From Blastococcus sp. LR1 (GTDB lineage Bacteria > Actinomycetota > Actinomycetes > Mycobacteriales > Geodermatophilaceae), in assembly GCF_020166105.1 (NCBI RefSeq), contig NZ_JAIUJY010000005.1, forward strand, positions 327,679 to 391,678: a stretch of DNA of 64,000 nucleotides, read 5' to 3'. The notes beneath the pieces are model-generated. The model saw only the letters and a program-made list of their open reading frames with translations. It had not been told where the DNA came from and made no database searches. Each line of letters starts with the position of its first letter. The stretch's first letter is position 1. The position numbers were made by a program, and so were the translations under genes. Shown one piece after another: positions 16,526-27,094 of the stretch.

Positions 16526-16619
16526 CCGGCCCTGGCGCTCGTTCTCCACAGGACCCCGAGCCGTCCACAGATGACTGGCAGCCCTTCGACCCGGCGTCGC
16601 GTTCCGGCACGGTCGAGGG

Positions 16620-16976
16620 GTGCCTCCAACTACCGAGCTCGGTGCCCGCGGTGAACAGATCGCCGTCGCCCATCTGACCGACGCCGGCCTGCGCGTCCTG
16701 GACCGCAACTGGCGCTGCCGCGAGGGCGAGATCGACCTCGTGGCCCGCGACGGCGATGCCCTCGTCTTCTGCGAGGTGAAGGCGCGCAGGGGCCTCGGGT
16801 ACGGGCATCCCGCCGAGGCGGTCACGCCCGCCAAGCGCCGTCGCATCCGGCTGCTCGCGCAGCGCTGGCTCGCCGCCCACGACGAGCACGCGCCCGAGGT
16901 GCGGTTCGACGTGGTGGGGGTGCTGGTGAGGGCCGGCGCGCCCGCTGAGGTCATGCACCTTCGCGGAGCCTTCTGA
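16620..16976 (+). CDS. yraN: YraN/UPF0102 family endonuclease-like protein
   Basis: This 118-residue protein has a restriction-endonuclease-like fold. Motifs visible are LGARGEQIAVAHL, the catalytic-type GEIDLVARDGDALVFCEVKAR (D-x-n-E-x-K) and AVTPAKRRRI. Its biochemical role is unproven, though a link to DNA processing is inferred from its usual place beside comM and dprA, as here. The GTG at 16620 gives the expected N-terminus but has a poorly spaced ribosome site. Its stop overlaps the ATG of comM. Confidence 0.92.
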   Translation: MPPTTELGARGEQIAVAHLTDAGLRVLDRNWRCREGEIDLVARDGDALVFCEVKARRGLGYGHPAEAVTPAKRRRIRLLAQRWLAAHDEHAPEVRFDVVGVLVRAGAPAEVMHLRGAF

Positions 16977-18496
16977 TGACCCTCGCCCGCACCTGGTCGG
17001 TGGGCCTCGCGGGGGTCCGGGGCGCGATGGTCGAGGTGGAGGTGGACATCGCCGCCGGGCTGCCCGGGGTGGCGCTCGTCGGCCTGCCCGACGCGGTGGT
17101 TCGGCAGTCGGTGGACCGGGTGCGTGCCGCCATCGCGAACGCCGGGGGTGAGTTCCCGGCCCGCCGGATCACGATCGGACTGTCCCCGGCGTCAATGCCC
17201 AAGCAGGGGAGCGGCTTCGACCTCGCGCTGGCGGCCGCGGTGCTCGCCGCAGCGGGGACGGTGCCCGGTTCGGCCGTGGACCACCTGGTGCTGCTCGGCG
17301 AGCTCGGGCTCGACGGCTCCGTCCGTGGCATCCGCGGCATCCTGCCCGCGGTCCTGGCGGCGGCGCGGGCGGGGCACGACCAGGTCGTGGTGCCCACGGC
17401 CAACGCCGCCGAGGCCGCCCTCGTGGACCGGATCGACGTGCTCGCCGTCGAGACGCTCGGACAGCTCGTCGGCCACCTGAAGGGTGAGACGCGCCTGCAG
17501 CCCCACGTGCGGGGTGCGTTGCCACCGGAGCCGCCGTCCCCCGATCTCGGGGACGTCGTGGGGCAGGCCGCCGGGCGACGGGCGGTCGAGGTCGCGGCAG
17601 CCGGCGGCCATCACCTGTACCTCGCCGGCCCGCCCGGAGCCGGCAAGACCATGCTCGCCGAACGTCTGCCGGGGCTGCTGCCCGCCCTCGACGAGCAGGC
17701 CGCCCTCGAGGTGACCGCCATCCACTCGGTCGCCGGAACCCTGCCGGCCGACGCCCCGCTGGTCACCCGCCCGACGTTCGAGGCGCCGCACCACTCCGCC
17801 ACGATGGCGGCGCTGATCGGTGGTGGCTCCGGCCAGATCCGCCCGGGCGCGCTCTGCCGGGCTCACCGCGGAGTTCTTTTTCTGGACGAAGCTCCCGAGT
17901 TCCCCCGCGCCGTGCTCGACACCTTGCGCCAGCCCTTGGAGCGCGGGCAGGTCACGATCCAGCGGGCAGCCGGGGCAGCGACGTTCCCGTGCCGCGCCCA
18001 GCTGGTCCTGGCCGCGAACCCGTGCCCGTGCGCGAGCGCCGCTGGTGACACCGCGTGCACCTGCAGCCCGCTGGAGCGCCGCCGCTACCAGTCACGACTG
18101 TCCGGTCCACTGCTGGACCGGGTCGACCTGCGCGTCGAGCTGCCGCCGGTGACACGGGCCGCGTGGCTCGACGGACTGCCGGCTCCCGAGTCCACCGCTG
18201 TCGTCGCCGGCCGGGTGGCCGACGCGCGTGCGGCGGCGGGGGAGCGGCTCGCCGGCACCGGCCTGACGGTCAACAGCGAGGTGCCCGGGCGCATGCTGCG
18301 GGAGCGCTTCGTCGTGCCGCGGATCGCGTTGCGGCTGGCGGAACGGGCGCTGGAGCGGGGCGCGATCTCCGTGCGTGGCTTCGACCGCGTCGTCCGGGTC
18401 GCCTGGACGTTGAGCGACCTGGCGGGGCGCACGGTCCCCGGCGCCGACGAGGTCGCCGAGGCGCTGGGCATGCGGCTGCAGCGGGCCGCGGCATGA
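16976..18496 (+). CDS. comM: ComM/YifB-type Mg-chelatase-like AAA+ ATPase
   Basis: In Gram-negatives ComM is a helicase that extends branch migration during natural transformation. The 506-residue protein has the N-terminal Lon-like domain (VEVDIAAGLPGVALVGLPDA), a Walker A (GPPGAGKTMLAERLPG), Walker B (GVLFLDEAPEF), a cysteine cluster (NPCPCASAAGDTACTCSP) and the C-terminal Mg-chelatase-type domain. Length and order are normal. It overlaps yraN upstream and dprA downstream (ATGA), forming the conserved yraN-comM-dprA unit. Confidence 0.95.
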   Translation: MTLARTWSVGLAGVRGAMVEVEVDIAAGLPGVALVGLPDAVVRQSVDRVRAAIANAGGEFPARRITIGLSPASMPKQGSGFDLALAAAVLAAAGTVPGSAVDHLVLLGELGLDGSVRGIRGILPAVLAAARAGHDQVVVPTANAAEAALVDRIDVLAVETLGQLVGHLKGETRLQPHVRGALPPEPPSPDLGDVVGQAAGRRAVEVAAAGGHHLYLAGPPGAGKTMLAERLPGLLPALDEQAALEVTAIHSVAGTLPADAPLVTRPTFEAPHHSATMAALIGGGSGQIRPGALCRAHRGVLFLDEAPEFPRAVLDTLRQPLERGQVTIQRAAGAATFPCRAQLVLAANPCPCASAAGDTACTCSPLERRRYQSRLSGPLLDRVDLRVELPPVTRAAWLDGLPAPESTAVVAGRVADARAAAGERLAGTGLTVNSEVPGRMLRERFVVPRIALRLAERALERGAISVRGFDRVVRVAWTLSDLAGRTVPGADEVAEALGMRLQRAAA

Positions 18497-19734
18497 GCAC
18501 TCTCGAGGAGGACCTGGAGGCGGCCGCCGGCGTTCCGGGGAGCACGGGTCCGGGCGTGCGTCGCGCACGGGCCTGGCTGACCCGTGCGGTCGAGCCGGGC
18601 ACCGTCGATCTCTGGCGCTACGTGGAGGACGTCGGACCGGTCGAGGCCGTGCGGCGGCTGCGCTCGGGCGTCGCACCGGCGAGCATCCGATCACTGGCCG
18701 GCCCACGGGTGGACCAGGACGAGACGGGAGCCGACTTCCGGCGGGCCGAGCGGTGCGGAGCGCGGCTGGTCGTCCCCGAGGACGACGAGTGGCCGGCCCT
18801 CTCGCTGCACGCGCTCACCGTCGCCGCTGCGCAAGAGCCACTCGAGCGCAAGTACCAGACCGACCGGACGCAGGCGCTCATCCCGCCGATCGCGCTCTGG
18901 GTCCGGGGCGCCGCGCGCCTCGACGAGGTCACCGACCGGTCCGTGGGCGTGGTCGGCGCCCGTGCGGCCACCGCCTACGGCGAGCACGTGGCGGGGGAGC
19001 TGGGGCACCAGCTCGGCGAGCGCGGCTGGACCGTCGTGTCGGGTGGAGCGTTCGGCATCGACGGCGCCGCGCACCGCGGAGCGCTGGCCGCCGGTGTGCC
19101 GACCGTCGCCGTCCTCTCCTGCGGGGTGGATCGCCCGTACCCCGCGGGGAACGGCGCGCTCTTCGCCCGGATCGCCGAGACCGGGCTGCTGGTCAGCGAA
19201 TGGCCGCCGGGGTGCGCCCCGCTGCGCCACCGGTTCCTCGTCCGCAACCGGCTGATCGCCGCGCTCACCCGGGGAACGGTGGTCGTGGAGGCGGCGGCCA
19301 GGTCCGGCGCCCAGGCGACGGCCAAGCGCGCCCAGAAGCTGGGCCGGCCGGTGCTGGTCGTGCCGGGACCGGTCACGAGCGCGCTCTCGGTCGGCTGCCA
19401 CGAGTTGCTGCGCGACGAGGACGTCGACGCCACGCTCGTGACCTCGGCGGCACAGGTCATCGAGGCCGTCGGCAGCATCGGCAGCGATCTGGCCCCACTC
19501 GTCGAGCGGCCCGCCTCCCCGCGGGACGGGCTCTCCGACCTCGCCACACGGGTCCTCGACGCCTGTCCGGTCCGACTCGGAGTGCCTCCGGAACGGCTGG
19601 CCGCGATCGCCGGCTGCGACGTGCTGGAGGTCCTCCGCGTGCTCCCCGCCCTGGAGCTCGCCGAGCTCGTCCAGTGGACCGGAACGGGCTGGCGGCTGAC
19701 TCCGGCGCCGAAGCCGACCGGCGCGGCGCCTTGA
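18493..19734 (+). CDS. dprA: DNA processing protein DprA
   Basis: DprA loads RecA onto incoming single-stranded DNA. The Rossmann-like core has [17 protein letters not shown], the [15 protein letters not shown] nucleotide-binding loop, [12 protein letters not shown] and [14 protein letters not shown]-terminal winged-helix region ([17 protein letters not shown]) is present. An N-terminal helical part of about 150 residues resembles the SAM-like extension of the family. The ATG at 18493 overlaps the comM stop. The protein has 413 residues, normal for actinobacteria. Together with comM it implies DNA uptake or a recombination role, but no uptake pilus genes are in the window. Confidence 0.95.
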   Translation: MSTLEEDLEAAAGVPGSTGPGVRRARAWLTRAVEPGTVDLWRYVEDVGPVEAVRRLRSGVAPASIRSLAGPRVDQDETGADFRRAERCGARLVVPEDDEWPALSLHALTVAAAQEPLERKYQTDRTQALIPPIALWVRGAARLDEVTDRSVGVVGARAATAYGEHVAGELGHQLGERGWTVVSGGAFGIDGAAHRGALAAGVPTVAVLSCGVDRPYPAGNGALFARIAETGLLVSEWPPGCAPLRHRFLVRNRLIAALTRGTVVVEAAARSGAQATAKRAQKLGRPVLVVPGPVTSALSVGCHELLRDEDVDATLVTSAAQVIEAVGSIGSDLAPLVERPASPRDGLSDLATRVLDACPVRLGVPPERLAAIAGCDVLEVLRVLPALELAELVQWTGTGWRLTPAPKPTGAAP

Positions 19735-19765
19735 CCAGCGCCGCGCGCCGACGGACGGTGCCCCC

Positions 19766-20704
19766 GTGTCCAGTCCCAGCACCGCCGAGGTCCGCGCCGG
19801 GCTGCCGCCCGCGCTGGCCGAGGCGCTGGCCGGCTACGAGGAGCATCTGACCGCGCAACGCGACCTGTCGGAGAACACCATCCGCGGCTACGTGGGCGAT
19901 GCGGTGCGGATGCTCGACCACCTCGCCCGCCGTGGTGGACAGCAGCCGCACGACCTCGACCTGGCCACGCTCCGCAGCTGGCTGGCCCAGGGGCGCACGC
20001 GTGGGCACAGTCGGTCGACCACCGCCCGCAACGCGGCGAGCGCCCGTTCCTTCACGGCCTGGCTGCGTCGCGCGCAGCTGCTGCCCGAGGACGTCGGCCA
20101 GCGGCTGGTCAGCCCGCGCGCCCGCCGGACGCTGCCCGACGTGCTCGCGCCGGCGCAGGCGCGGGAACTCGTGGAGAGCACCGCAGGCGCCGAGGAGCCG
20201 GTCGGCCTGCGCGACGCCGTCGTCCTGGAGCTGCTCTACGCCAGCGGTATCCGCGTCAGCGAGCTGGTCGGTCTGGACATCGACGACGTCGACCGCGGCC
20301 GGCGGCTGCTCCGGGTGCTCGGCAAGGGCAGCAAGGAGCGCAGCGTGCCCTACGGCGTGCCCGCGGAGCGCGCGCTGGACGCCTGGCTCGCCCGCGGCCG
20401 CCCGGCCCTCGCCACGCCCGACTCCGGCCCCGCCTTGTTGCTGGGACTCCGGGGACGCCGGCTCGACGCCCGTGAGGCCCGGCGCACCGTGCACGCCGCC
20501 ACGGCCCGGGTTCCTGGCGCTCCCGACATCGGTCCGCACGGACTCCGGCACTCCGCCGCCACGCACGTGCTGGAGGGCGGCGCGGACCTGCGCTCCGTAC
20601 AGGAGCTGCTCGGCCACGCTAGCCTCGCGACGACACAGATCTATACGCACGTGACCGTCGAGCGGCTCCGTGCGGTCCACGCCCAGGCGCACCCGCGTGC
20701 CTGA
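19766..20704 (+). CDS. xerC: Tyrosine recombinase XerC
   Basis: XerC/XerD resolve chromosome dimers at dif. This 312-residue protein has the N-terminal core-binding domain ([19 protein letters not shown]) and the catalytic domain with Arg ([12 protein letters not shown]), Lys ([10 protein letters not shown]), His-x-x-Arg ([14 protein letters not shown]), His ([11 protein letters not shown]) and the nucleophile Tyr (IYTHVT). The start is GTG 19766. A standing place after dprA is normal in actinobacteria, so this is the housekeeping enzyme and not a phage integrase. Confidence 0.93.
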   Translation: MSSPSTAEVRAGLPPALAEALAGYEEHLTAQRDLSENTIRGYVGDAVRMLDHLARRGGQQPHDLDLATLRSWLAQGRTRGHSRSTTARNAASARSFTAWLRRAQLLPEDVGQRLVSPRARRTLPDVLAPAQARELVESTAGAEEPVGLRDAVVLELLYASGIRVSELVGLDIDDVDRGRRLLRVLGKGSKERSVPYGVPAERALDAWLARGRPALATPDSGPALLLGLRGRRLDAREARRTVHAATARVPGAPDIGPHGLRHSAATHVLEGGADLRSVQELLGHASLATTQIYTHVTVERLRAVHAQAHPRA

Positions 20705-20796
20705 GGCCGACGGCCGGGCGGCAGGCGGCGCAGCGGCAGTCATGACCACGCGGGGCCACGGATGGGGAACCCGCAGCACGACCGAGGAGTGCGACC

Positions 20797-21597
20797 GTGT
20801 CTGAGGCAACGATCCACCGGCTCGACGAGTCCGGCGAGGACACCGACGCCATGCTGGCCGAGCTGTGGAACCGCTACGTCGAGGGCCGCGACTCCGCGCT
20901 CCGCGACCGGCTGATCCTGCACTACGCGCCGCTGGTCAAGTACGTCGCCGGCCGCGTCGGCAGCGGTCTGCCCGCCCACGTCGAGCAGGCCGACCTCATC
21001 TCCTACGGCACCTTCGGTCTGATCGACGCCATCACGCGCTACGAGCCCACCCGCGAGGTGAAGTTCGAGAGCTACGCGATGTCGCGCATCCGCGGCGCGA
21101 TCATCGACGAGCTGCGCAACACCGACTGGATCCCGCGGTCTGTCCGCGTCAAGGCCCGTCTCTTCGAGCGCACCGTCGCCGAGCTCGAGGCCAAGTACCG
21201 CCGCACGCCGACCGACGAGGAGGTCGCCGACGCCATGGAGATGGACGTCGACGACATCCGCAAGTTCCTCGGCCAGCTCTCCCTGGTCAACGTGGTCGCG
21301 CTCGACGAGCTGCTCACCGACGACGACGGCGGCGCCCCCCGCCTCGGGGACACGCTGCGGGACCCCAGCGCGCTGGACCCGCAGGCGATGGCCGAGCACG
21401 GCGAGGCGCGGCAGCTGCTGGCCCGCGCGGTCGAGCAGCTGCCGGAGCGGGAGAAGGTCGTCGTCTCCCTCTACTACTTCGAGGGCCTGACCCTGGCCGA
21501 CATCGGCCGCGTCCTGGGTGTCACCGAGAGCCGCATCTGCCAGCTGCACACCAAGGCGGTCCTGCACCTGCGCACCAAGCTCGCCGACATCGCCTGA
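20797..21597 (+). CDS. whiG: FliA/WhiG-family RNA polymerase sigma factor
   Basis: This 266-residue sigma-70 family protein contains region 2 ([24 protein letters not shown]), the [18 protein letters not shown] core-binding and -10 recognition segment, region 3 ([18 protein letters not shown]) and region 4 ([21 protein letters not shown]). In Streptomyces WhiG starts sporulation of aerial hyphae; in motile relatives the same family drives flagellar genes. Which applies here cannot be told. The start is GTG 20797, with GAGGAG about 9 bases upstream. Its 3' end overlaps the convergent M23 gene by 77 bp. Confidence 0.92.
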   Translation: MSEATIHRLDESGEDTDAMLAELWNRYVEGRDSALRDRLILHYAPLVKYVAGRVGSGLPAHVEQADLISYGTFGLIDAITRYEPTREVKFESYAMSRIRGAIIDELRNTDWIPRSVRVKARLFERTVAELEAKYRRTPTDEEVADAMEMDVDDIRKFLGQLSLVNVVALDELLTDDDGGAPRLGDTLRDPSALDPQAMAEHGEARQLLARAVEQLPEREKVVVSLYYFEGLTLADIGRVLGVTESRICQLHTKAVLHLRTKLADIA

Positions 21598-22168
21598 CGC
21601 CCGCCCCTCTCGAGGCGCTCCACCGGGAGCCGGTCGCCCGCTGGACGCCCGACCTGGCTCCCTCGACCGGCAGCAGCCGGACCCGGGGCGGGCGCAGCAG
21701 GTGCAGCGGATCGAGGTAGGTCTCGCCGCGGCGCAGCCCCCAGTGCAGGCACGCGGCGGCGGGGCAGCCGGCATGCCCGCTGACCAGCGTGCCCAGGGGT
21801 TCGCCTCGGCGGACCGGCTGTCCCGAGCCCAGAAGTGCGGCCACCGGTTCGTACGTCGTCCGGAGACCGCCGGCGTGGTCGACGCTCACCACGGGGCGTC
21901 CGGCGACCATGCCGGCGAAGACCACGATGCCGTCGCCCGCCGCCAGCACCGGCGCCCCCGGTGCGGTGGCCAGGTCGACGCCGCGGTGGCCCGGTCCGTA
22001 GGCGTGGGCGGGCGCCTCGAACGGCCGGGTGACGGCCAGGACACCGGACAGGGGAGCGGTCCACGGCGGAACGAGCCCGGGCAGCGGGGGCGTCGGGGGA
22101 GCGGCCGAGACGGGCAGGGCGGCGCCGATCACCAGCAGCCACGCGACGAGGAACGCTCGGAAGGGCAC
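21521..22168 (-). CDS. Secreted M23 family peptidase (LytM domain)
   Basis: This 215-residue protein has a signal peptide ([17 protein letters not shown]) and a LytM-type zinc peptidase domain with [21 protein letters not shown] and [15 protein letters not shown]. The usual HxH is C-x-H here, as in several actinobacterial relatives, so one zinc ligand may differ. M23 enzymes cut peptidoglycan cross-links or act as amidase activators. The last 50 or so residues are Arg-rich and lie antisense over the end of whiG, giving a 77-bp convergent overlap. A gene of this kind precedes rpsB in mycobacteria. Confidence 0.85.
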   Translation of the reverse strand: MPFRAFLVAWLLVIGAALPVSAAPPTPPLPGLVPPWTAPLSGVLAVTRPFEAPAHAYGPGHRGVDLATAPGAPVLAAGDGIVVFAGMVAGRPVVSVDHAGGLRTTYEPVAALLGSGQPVRRGEPLGTLVSGHAGCPAAACLHWGLRRGETYLDPLHLLRPPRVRLLPVEGARSGVQRATGSRWSASRGAGVRRCRRAWCAGAGPPWCAAGRCGSR

Positions 22169-22251
22169 CGGTCGATGCTCGCCCGGGGGACGGGCGACCG
22201 AGCGGCGACGCGGAGATCTGTGGACGGCCCGGAGGGCTGTGGAGACGGGCC

Positions 22252-23427
22252 TCAGCGCGACTCCGGATCCGTCGCCTCCAGAACGGCCGCCCGGCGCTCG
22301 GGAGTCAGGGCCGCCGCCGCCGCGCGCATCAGCGCCGTCCGGGCAGCCACCGTCTCGTCGTCCTCACCGGCCTCGAGCACGATCAGGAAGCGGCCGTCCA
22401 GCGCGGCGGCGCCGTAGGACTGCGTGAACGCCGCGAGCCAGCCCTCCGGCAACGGCTCCCCGCCCTCGGCCTCGACCTCGGCGGCAAGCTGCGCCCGCGC
22501 GGCGTCGAGATCGGCGTCGTCGGACAGCGCCCACACGGTCAGGAACACCCGGGCATCGGCAGGAGTTCCGGGAGCGGTCGTCGTCCGGAGCAGGACCTTC
22601 CAACCGCGGTCCAGCGGCTGGTCGTCGGTGAGCTCACCGGCGAGCAGCGACGCCGCCCAGGCCGCTGTCTCCTCCAGCTCGGCTGTGCTCGCCCGCTCCT
22701 CGAACCGGCTGCCGGCCAGCCCGGGGACCGCGACGACGACCGCGTCCACGATCGGTGGCTCGCCCCGCTCCCGGCCGACCGCGATCAGGCCGGGCACGAC
22801 CAGGACGGGGACGGCGATGATGACGGCGACGCGGACCAGCAGCCGGACGCGCCGGGGACCGGGTCCCTTGGACGGGATGGACGGCGGCCCGGGTCGTCCC
22901 TGGCCGGCCGCGGAGGCGGCCCATTTAAGGCGGAGGCGCACCACCAGGAGGCAGCCCCCGACGACGAGCAGGTAGCTGCCCCAAGTGCAGTAGGCGAACA
23001 CCGGCACGGCCTCGAGGACGCCGTCGTCGTAGCGGCTGGGCGGTGGCGCGACCAGGAACGAGGTGGCCGCGGTTCCCACCATCAGGCCCGAGAGCCAGGC
23101 CGGGTAGCGCCGCCCACGCGCGACGGACAGCTCGCCGACCACCGCGGCCAGACCGAGCAGCGCCGGCAGGATCGCCGCACCCAGGGCCTGTCGGCCGCCG
23201 GTCGGCATCAGGTGCTCCATGCCCCAGGCCAGCTCCTCGTGCCCGCGCAGCACCACACCCGCGATCACCACGAGCGGAACGGAGAGCACCACGAGCACCC
23301 CCGCCAGCCGGCTGCCACCGGTGAGGTCGGACCCCGGCGGGCGAGAGGCGTTCGCCTCGGCGTGCCGGTCCCGGGCGGCCCGGGCCCGCTGCCTGCGGGA
23401 GAGGCGCTCCGGAGCGGGGTGGGGCAT
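22252..23427 (-). CDS. Hypothetical multi-pass membrane protein
   Basis: This 391-residue protein has a basic N-terminus ([18 protein letters not shown]) and about five hydrophobic helices, for example [34 protein letters not shown] and [20 protein letters not shown] soluble C-terminal domain of about 170 residues follows ([19 protein letters not shown] to the end), probably extracytoplasmic. No family was recognised. I chose the ATG at 23427 because AGGAG lies 8 bases upstream; the frame is open further, but that part overlaps the rpsB leader and gene in antisense. It is divergent from rpsB and shares its upstream region. Confidence 0.75.
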   Translation of the reverse strand: MPHPAPERLSRRQRARAARDRHAEANASRPPGSDLTGGSRLAGVLVVLSVPLVVIAGVVLRGHEELAWGMEHLMPTGGRQALGAAILPALLGLAAVVGELSVARGRRYPAWLSGLMVGTAATSFLVAPPPSRYDDGVLEAVPVFAYCTWGSYLLVVGGCLLVVRLRLKWAASAAGQGRPGPPSIPSKGPGPRRVRLLVRVAVIIAVPVLVVPGLIAVGRERGEPPIVDAVVVAVPGLAGSRFEERASTAELEETAAWAASLLAGELTDDQPLDRGWKVLLRTTTAPGTPADARVFLTVWALSDDADLDAARAQLAAEVEAEGGEPLPEGWLAAFTQSYGAAALDGRFLIVLEAGEDDETVAARTALMRAAAAALTPERRAAVLEATDPESR

Positions 23428-23734
23428 GGGGCGGCACTCCTGCTGGGTCGACGGGACCGGGTCGTTCCGGACGAGGAGCCTGCCACGGGAGCGCCTGTCG
23501 ACCGGCGGGAAAGCCGGAGCCTGTGGACGCGTATGCTCTCCGGTGCGACCCGTCTCGGCGGGTCGACTTCGCGCGTCCTTCTTCCCGCCCATCGGCGGGG
23601 CAGTCGCCACCTCGGTCCCGGCCCAGAGCCGGGTGAGTGGTGCCGCGGGACGCCAGGGCGTGCACCACCCGGTGCCCGCAACAACCGGAATCCGCGCGGC
23701 CCCCGGCCGCGCGCGTGAGCAGAGAGGCTGCGAT
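23428..23734 (+). promoter_or_regulatory. Shared upstream region and hairpin-rich leader of rpsB
   Basis: This 307-bp gap separates rpsB from the divergent membrane-protein gene. TATGCT at 23532-23537 is a candidate -10 for rpsB, without a convincing -35. Downstream are three stems: CGACCCG/CGGGTCG near 23546-23566, CCGCC/GGCGG near 23585-23600, and CCCGGC/GCCGGG near 23616-23634. The ribosome site AGAGAGG lies just before the ATG. The hairpins suggest a regulated S2 leader, but no known leader family was recognised. Confidence 0.5.
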
Positions 23735-24661
23735 ATGGCAGTCGTCAGCATGAAGCAGCTGCTCGACAGCGGCGTCCACTTCGGGCACCAGACCCGTCGC
23801 TGGAACCCGAAGATGAAGCGCTTCATCTTCACCGAGCGCAACGGCATCTACATCATCGACCTGCAGCAGACGCTCGGGTACATCGACAACGCCTACGAGT
23901 TCGTCAAGCAGACCGTGGCCCACGGCGGCTCGATCCTGTTCGTCGGCACGAAGCGTCAGGCGCAGGAGGTCGTGGCCGAGCAGGCCACCCGCGTGGGCAT
24001 GCCCTACGTCAACCAGCGCTGGCTCGGCGGCATGCTCACCAACTTCCAGACGGTCTACAAGCGCCTCGAGCGTCTCAAGGAGATCGAGGACATGGAGCAG
24101 ACCGGCGTGCTGGTCTCCCTGTCCAAGAAGGAGCAGCTGGTCCTCAGCCGCGAGAAGGCGAAGCTGGACCGCTCCCTCGGCGGTATCCGCGACATGAAGA
24201 AGGTGCCCAGCGCCATCTGGATCGTGGACACCAAGAAGGAGCACATCGCCGTCGGCGAGGCGCGCAAGCTGAAGATCCCGGTGGTCGCGATCCTCGACAC
24301 CAACTGCGACCCGGACGAGGTCGACTACAAGATCCCGGGCAACGACGACGCGATCCGCAGCATCGCGGTGCTGACCCGGGTCGTCGCCGACGCCGTCGCC
24401 GAGGGCCTCATGGCCCGCTCGGCCGCGCAGGCCAACGCCGGCCGCGAGGCCGGCACCGAGCCCGCCGTCGCCGCCGGTGAGCCGCTGGCCGACTGGGAGC
24501 GCGAGCTCCTGACCGGGGGGGCCGACCAGGCCGCCGCCACCCCGCTGCCCGAGACCCCGGCCGAGGCGCCGACCGTCTCCGCCACCGAGGTCGCTCCGGT
24601 CGAGGGCGTGCCCGCCACCGGCAGCACCGAGACCGGCACCCAGGGCGCCCAGAACGGCTGA
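23735..24661 (+). CDS. rpsB: 30S ribosomal protein S2
   Basis: This small-subunit protein, needed for S1 attachment in many bacteria, has its core in residues 1-230: [53 protein letters not shown] and [20 protein letters not shown]. The last 75 residues are an Ala/Glu/Pro-rich extension typical of actinobacteria. The ATG at 23735 with AGAGAGG upstream is the clear start, although the frame is open further. It is followed by a strong hairpin and then tsf, the standard rpsB-tsf pair. Confidence 0.98.
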   Translation: MAVVSMKQLLDSGVHFGHQTRRWNPKMKRFIFTERNGIYIIDLQQTLGYIDNAYEFVKQTVAHGGSILFVGTKRQAQEVVAEQATRVGMPYVNQRWLGGMLTNFQTVYKRLERLKEIEDMEQTGVLVSLSKKEQLVLSREKAKLDRSLGGIRDMKKVPSAIWIVDTKKEHIAVGEARKLKIPVVAILDTNCDPDEVDYKIPGNDDAIRSIAVLTRVVADAVAEGLMARSAAQANAGREAGTEPAVAAGEPLADWERELLTGGADQAAATPLPETPAEAPTVSATEVAPVEGVPATGSTETGTQGAQNG

Positions 24662-24668
24662 TGCCTCC

Positions 24669-24696
24669 GGCGCCGCCCCGCTCGCGGGGCGGCGCC
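24669..24696 (+). terminator. Strong hairpin between rpsB and tsf
   Basis: A perfect 12-bp stem, GGCGCCGCCCCG (24669-24680) and CGGGGCGGCGCC (24685-24696), has loop CTCG. It is probably a partial terminator or attenuator that sets the S2 to EF-Ts ratio. Confidence 0.72.
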
Positions 24697-24747
24697 GCGG
24701 CACGTCCACCCATTGCTTCGCACCACCCAGCACATTGAGGAAGTGAC

Positions 24748-25563
24748 ATGGCTGAGTTCACTGCGGCCGACGTCAAGCGTCTTCGCGACGCCACCGGCGC
24801 CGGCATGATGGACTGCAAGAAGGCCCTCACCGAGGCCGACGGCGACTACGACAAGGCCGTCGAGTTCCTGCGGGTCAAGGGCGCCAAGGACGTCGGCAAG
24901 CGGCTCGAGCGCTCCACGACCAACGGCATCGTCGTCAGCAAGGACGGCGCGCTGCTCGAGGTCGACTGCGAGACCGACTTCGTCGCCAAGAACGCCGACT
25001 TCATCGCCCTGGCCGAGCGCCTGCTCCAGCTCGGCCTGACGAACAAGGCCACCGACGCGGAGACGCTGCTGAGCAGCGACGCCGACGGGCAGACCGTGGC
25101 CGCGCTGGTCGAGGCCGAGTCCGCCCGCATCGGCGAGAAGCTCGTGGTCAGCCGGTTCGTGGCCTTCGAGGGCAGCACCGCCACCTACCTGCACAAGCGG
25201 GCCACCGACCTGCCCCCGGCGATCGGTGTCGCGGTGCAGTACTCCGGCGGTTCCGAGGACGCGGCGCGCAGCCTGGCGATGCACATCGCCGCCGCGCGCC
25301 CCCGCTTCCTCACCCGTGACGAGGTCCCGGCCGAGACGGTCGAGACCGAGCGCCGCGTCGCCGAGCAGACCGCGAAGGAGGAGGGCAAGCCGGAGCAGGC
25401 GATCGTCAAGATCGTCGAGGGCCGCGTCAACGCCTTCTACAAGGACTTCGTCCTGCTCGAGCAGCCGTCGATCACCGAGCCCAAGCGCACGGTGAAGCAG
25501 ATCGTCGACGAGGCCGGCATGACCGTCGAGCGGTTCGCCCGCTTCGAGGTCGGCCAGGCCTGA
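24748..25563 (+). CDS. tsf: Translation elongation factor Ts
   Basis: EF-Ts exchanges GDP for GTP on EF-Tu. All 271 residues fit: the N-terminal UBA-like domain ([20 protein letters not shown]), the core [46 protein letters not shown] and the coiled-coil to C-terminal segment. The ATG at 24748 follows GAGGAAG. A 16-bp terminator lies directly downstream. Confidence 0.98.
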   Translation: MAEFTAADVKRLRDATGAGMMDCKKALTEADGDYDKAVEFLRVKGAKDVGKRLERSTTNGIVVSKDGALLEVDCETDFVAKNADFIALAERLLQLGLTNKATDAETLLSSDADGQTVAALVEAESARIGEKLVVSRFVAFEGSTATYLHKRATDLPPAIGVAVQYSGGSEDAARSLAMHIAAARPRFLTRDEVPAETVETERRVAEQTAKEEGKPEQAIVKIVEGRVNAFYKDFVLLEQPSITEPKRTVKQIVDEAGMTVERFARFEVGQA

Positions 25564-25580
25564 CGCAGGACCCGCACGAT

Positions 25581-25617
25581 GAACGGCCCCGCTCCCCGTC
25601 CGGGAGCGGGGCCGTTC
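25581..25617 (+). terminator. Strong terminator after tsf
   Basis: GAACGGCCCCGCTCCC (25581-25596) pairs perfectly over 16 bp with 25602-25617 around a 5-base loop. It is one of the strongest hairpins in the window and closes the rpsB-tsf operon. Confidence 0.85.
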
Positions 25618-25668
25618 GCCTGTGCGGCAGGATCACCATCGACACGATGACGAACGAGGGATGACACC

Positions 25669-26445
25669 TTGACCGACACCACCACGCCCTTGTCCGCTCC
25701 CAGCGCCTTCGAGCCGGCCGACGGGCACGGCTACAAGCGCGTGCTGCTGAAGCTCTCCGGCGAGGCGTTCGGCGGGGGCAGCGTCGGTGTGGACTCCGGC
25801 ATCGTCCACAGCATCGCCCGGCAGCTCGCCGAGGTCGTGCACGGCGGTACCCAGGTCGCCGTCGTCGTCGGTGGCGGCAACTTCTTCCGCGGGGCCGAGC
25901 TCGCGCAGGCGGGCATGGACCGCCGGCACGCCGACTACATGGGCATGCTGGGCACGGTCATGAACGCGCTCGCGCTGCAGGCGTTCTGCGAGCAGGTCGG
26001 CCTGGAGACCCGGGTCCAGACGGCGATCGAGATGGGCCAGGTCGCCGAGCCCTACATCCCGCGCAAGGCGGTCCGGCACCTGGAGAAGGGTCGGCTGGTC
26101 ATCTTCGGCGCGGGCGCCGGCATGCCCTACTTCTCCACCGACACCGTCGCCGCCCAGCGCGCCCTTGAGATCGGCTGCCAGGTGCTGCTGATGGCCAAGA
26201 ACGGCGTCGACGGCGTCTACGACGACGACCCGCGCACCAACCCCGCCGCCCAGATGTACACCGATCTGGACTACGCGAAGGTGCTCGCCGACGAGCTGAA
26301 GGTCGCCGATGCGACGGCCATCAGCCTGTCCATGGAGAACCGCATGCCGATCGTCGTGTTCAACCTGCTGACGGACGGCAACATCGCGCGAGCGGCGTCA
26401 GGTGAGAAGATCGGCACGCTGATCAGCCAGTCCGCCGAGTCCTGA
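25669..26445 (+). CDS. pyrH: UMP kinase
   Basis: This amino-acid-kinase fold enzyme phosphorylates UMP to UDP. Visible motifs are [64 protein letters not shown] and [13 protein letters not shown]. The 258-residue protein starts at TTG 25669 with GAGGG about 9 bases upstream, and has a short non-conserved N-terminal extension before [11 protein letters not shown]. pyrH-frr-cdsA is the usual cluster order. Confidence 0.97.
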   Translation: MTDTTTPLSAPSAFEPADGHGYKRVLLKLSGEAFGGGSVGVDSGIVHSIARQLAEVVHGGTQVAVVVGGGNFFRGAELAQAGMDRRHADYMGMLGTVMNALALQAFCEQVGLETRVQTAIEMGQVAEPYIPRKAVRHLEKGRLVIFGAGAGMPYFSTDTVAAQRALEIGCQVLLMAKNGVDGVYDDDPRTNPAAQMYTDLDYAKVLADELKVADATAISLSMENRMPIVVFNLLTDGNIARAASGEKIGTLISQSAES

Positions 26446-26513
26446 CGGACCGGCCGACCCACGAACCCAGAGAGACGACGGCGGAGGTACCGCCGCCGAT
26501 GGAGGGAAGACCC

Positions 26514-27071
26514 GTGATCGACGACACCCTGCTCGACGCCGAGGAGCGGATGGACAAGGCGCTGTCCGTCGCCCGCGAGGACCTCGGCTCGGTGCGCACC
26601 GGCCGGGCGGCCCCCTCGATGTTCAACAAGATCATGGTCGACTACTACGGCGCGTACACCCCGGTGCCGCAGATGGCCTCGATCACCGTGCCCGAGGCGC
26701 GGATGGCGGTCATCAAGCCCTACGACATGGGCCAGCTGCAGGCCATCGAGCGGGCCATCCGCGACTCCGACCTCGGCGTGAACCCGACCAACGACGGCCA
26801 GATCCTCCGCGTGGTGTTCCCGCAGCTGACCGAGGAGCGCCGCCGCGACCTGGTCAAGCAGGCCCGGTCCAAGGGCGAGGACGCCAAGGTCGCGATCCGC
26901 AACATCCGGCGCCGCGCCAAGGAGGAGCTCGACCGCATCGCCAAGGACGGCGAGGCCGGCGAGGACGACGTGCGCCGCGCGGAGAAGGAGCTCGACGACC
27001 TCACCTCGCAGCACGTCTCCTCGATCGACGACGCGATGAAGAACAAGGAGGCCGAGCTGCTCGAGGTCTGA
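26514..27071 (+). CDS. frr: Ribosome recycling factor
   Basis: RRF splits post-termination ribosomes together with EF-G. This 185-residue protein has the three-helix bundle and small domain: [57 protein letters not shown] and [16 protein letters not shown] chose GTG 26514, because the resulting start [11 protein letters not shown] and the length match the family, and GGAGGG lies 8 bases upstream. An ATG at 26499 would add five residues and would place the ribosome site inside the coding region. Confidence 0.97.
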   Translation: MIDDTLLDAEERMDKALSVAREDLGSVRTGRAAPSMFNKIMVDYYGAYTPVPQMASITVPEARMAVIKPYDMGQLQAIERAIRDSDLGVNPTNDGQILRVVFPQLTEERRRDLVKQARSKGEDAKVAIRNIRRRAKEELDRIAKDGEAGEDDVRRAEKELDDLTSQHVSSIDDAMKNKEAELLEV

Positions 27072-27094
27072 CCTCGCACTCGGCTGCCACGTCC

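Noticed and set aside
19766..20704. Tyrosine recombinase as a sign of a mobile element
   Set aside because: It is XerC in its conserved place after dprA; no attachment repeats or phage genes flank it.
24669..24696. Hairpin between rpsB and tsf considered as a mobile repeat copy
   Set aside because: It lacks the AGAAGGACC and AGCCGTTCCAGCACG boxes of the repeat family and fits a simple terminator.
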